Shown: in pieces, positions 5,845 to 6,521 of the stretch
Numbering within the stretch: the stretch's first letter is position 1
Layout of the letters: every line of letters starts with the position of its first letter
Source: JABILX01 sp041648305
GTDB lineage: Bacteria; Patescibacteriota; Gracilibacteria; UBA1369; LOWO2-01-FULL-3
Length of the DNA: 6,521 nucleotides
Direction: 5' to 3'
Assembly: GCA_041648305.1 (NCBI GenBank)
Contig: JBAZPI010000047.1
Location: 1-6,521 of the forward strand
Notes under the pieces: generated by a model
What the model saw: the letters and a program-made list of their open reading frames with translations, nothing else
What the model was told of the DNA's origin: nothing
Database searches by the model: none
Made by a program: the position numbers and the translations under genes

Positions 5845-6081
5845 ATGACTTCTTTGACTATAAACTTAGATGAGGGTTTGAAGGCTAAAGCCCAAAATAA
5901 AGTGAAGAAAGAAGGAGTTACAATCACTTTTATAGTTACTCAAGCATTGAAAGCTTACAACGAAGATAAGTTGAAGTTTGGGCTTTTGTCGGCGGATGAC
6001 GAGATAACAGCATCTTTTGATACATCTACTAAAGAGGGGAAGGAGGCGTGTATCAAAAGCTTTAAAGCTTTGTGTAAATGA
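5845..6081 (+). CDS. RelB/DinJ-family antitoxin
   Basis: This 78-aa protein is the antitoxin of a type II toxin-antitoxin module: it binds and neutralises the toxin encoded next to it and usually represses the shared promoter. The N-terminal half, beginning SLTINLDEGLKAKAQ and continuing to about residue 40 (KKEGVTITFIVTQALKAY), has the strand-helix-helix pattern of RelB/DinJ ribbon-helix-helix domains. The remainder (about 48-78, acidic then helical) fits a toxin-binding tail. The gene ends in TGA inside an ATGA overlap with the toxin start, typical of coupled toxin-antitoxin pairs. No Shine-Dalgarno sequence is seen before the ATG. The family call comes from motif pattern and gene order; the exact subfamily is uncertain. 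Confidence 0.85.
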   Translation: MTSLTINLDEGLKAKAQNKVKKEGVTITFIVTQALKAYNEDKLKFGLLSADDEITASFDTSTKEGKEACIKSFKALCK

Positions 6082-6356
6082 AGAAAATCATTCAGCGAAC
6101 CAGAAGATTTGAAAAATCTTTTTCAAAGTTGTCGAAGAAAATTCGAGAAAAATTTGTTGCAAGGTTGAAAATTTTTATTGAGGATGAATACGCCGTTGTG
6201 TTGAGAACTCATCGTCTGGAAGGAACGATGAAGACATATTATGCGTTTTCTGTTACTGGCGATGTTCGTGCTATTTATAGAAAAGAAGTGTTGGACAACA
6301 AAACTGTTTTTGTTTTTACTTTCGTGGATATTGGGGGACACAGCGAGGTTTATTAG
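6078..6356 (+). CDS. RelE/YafQ-like mRNA interferase toxin
   Basis: This 92-aa protein is likely the toxin of the module, a ribosome-dependent endoribonuclease of the RelE/ParE superfamily that cleaves mRNA during translation. It starts with a basic helical region (about 1-35, many Lys and Arg). The superfamily core follows: HRLEGTMKTYYAFSVTG (45-61), GDVRAIYR (61-68) and the C-terminal TFVDIGGHSEVY (81-92). His88 near the C-terminus aligns with the catalytic His of YafQ-type toxins, and Arg64 and Tyr92 are at usual positions for this superfamily. All key elements are present, so it looks intact. Its ATG overlaps the antitoxin stop by 4 bp. A ParE-like gyrase inhibitor is a less likely alternative, since the terminal His and the antitoxin type favour RelE/YafQ. 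Confidence 0.88.
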   Translation: MKKIIQRTRRFEKSFSKLSKKIREKFVARLKIFIEDEYAVVLRTHRLEGTMKTYYAFSVTGDVRAIYRKEVLDNKTVFVFTFVDIGGHSEVY

Positions 6357-6429
6357 AGGGAATGTCTTGAAATACTCTCTTTCAATGTTTCTCATCTTCT
6401 GCATACAGGACGAGAATTTCTCTTTGAAA

Positions 6430-6462
6430 ACGACTGTTTTTATGGTTAAATAAGGCAGTCGT
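6430..6462. terminator. Hairpin between toxin gene and ileS, weak terminator candidate
   Basis: ACGACTG (6430-6436) and CAGTCGT (6456-6462) form a 7-bp perfect stem that can extend inward by about four pairs, two of them G-U. No T-run follows on the plus strand. On the minus strand the stem is followed by TTTTC, closer to a terminator, yet no minus gene ends here. It may instead be a structured part of the downstream leader. The rest of 6357-6477 shows only a small TTGAAA/TTTCAA inverted pair (6367-6385) and nothing I can name. Confidence 0.4.
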
Positions 6463-6477
6463 AACTTTAAAATAAAT

Positions 6478-6521
6478 ATGTTTAAACCAGTTGATCCAAA
6501 ACAATCTTTTCCTCAAGTTGA
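6478..6521 (+). CDS. ileS: Probable isoleucyl-tRNA synthetase, N-terminal fragment
   Basis: The ATG at 6478 opens a frame that continues to the window end, giving 14 complete codons: MFKPVDPKQSFPQV. This matches the recalled N-terminus of isoleucyl-tRNA synthetases that begin MFKxVDPKxxFPxxE before the ExxxLxFWxEN segment, including many eukaryotic-like (type 2) bacterial enzymes. The enzyme would charge tRNA-Ile in the cytoplasm. The HIGH and KMSKS motifs lie beyond the window, so the call depends on this short stretch. No T-box leader is present upstream. Confidence 0.6.
   Translation, partial: MFKPVDPKQSFPQV

Noticed and set aside
6056..6071. Palindrome AAAGCTTTAAAGCTTT near the antitoxin 3' end.
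   Set aside because: It directly encodes the helical KSFKAL segment and consists of two simple AAAGCTTT units; most likely a by-product of codon choice.
6241..6453. 70-aa plus-strand open frame after the toxin core.
   Set aside because: It is a shifted frame of the toxin gene running into noncoding DNA; the toxin frame has the full RelE-type C-terminus.
6357..6477. T-box riboswitch upstream of the probable ileS.
   Set aside because: Only 121 bp are available and no T-box consensus or antiterminator structure is visible.

Overview
The window looks like part of a bacterial chromosome with moderate GC content. It carries a purine-biosynthesis block, two divergent genes I do not recognise, a type II toxin-antitoxin pair and the first codons of what looks like isoleucyl-tRNA synthetase (ileS). 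Genes are tightly packed. Several starts have no Shine-Dalgarno sequence at normal spacing, and some candidate promoters would give very short or absent leaders. Together with the long-form PurC, the metazoan-type (class II) PurE and the IleRS-like N-terminus MFKPVDPK, this fits an uncultivated lineage, perhaps a Patescibacteria/CPR-like group. That placement is inference and weak. UGA appears to be a normal stop, because the antitoxin ends in an ATGA overlap with the toxin, so recoding of UGA to glycine is not supported.

Positions 1-4139 hold the purine block. purA (minus strand, 3' end cut off by the window edge) diverges from purC-purE-purB (plus strand) across a 73-bp spacer with interleaved candidate promoters. 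PurE, PurC and PurB are consecutive steps from AIR to AICAR. PurA makes adenylosuccinate, which PurB also cleaves, so both PurB substrates come from genes in this cluster. PurE carries class II (direct CO2-using) motifs, so no PurK should be needed. PurB carries a striking C-terminal Gly/Cys tail with five regularly spaced cysteines.

Positions 4122-5787 hold two unrecognised genes. A 364-aa minus-strand gene runs convergent to purB and overlaps its end by 18 bp. A 153-aa Cys-containing plus-strand gene diverges from it. Their 109-bp shared spacer contains two back-to-back perfect TTGACA boxes only 7 bp apart; the plus-strand one has a perfect TATAAT after a 16-bp spacer.

Positions 5784-6356 hold a RelB/DinJ-like antitoxin and a RelE/YafQ-like toxin with overlapping reading frames. 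They are preceded by a candidate promoter and an 11-bp tandem repeat that could be the autoregulatory operator. Positions 6357-6477 are noncoding with one hairpin, and 6478 to the window end is the start of a probable ileS. No stretch over 300 bases lacks a gene. I saw no tRNA, rRNA, CRISPR array, insertion sequence or classic riboswitch.
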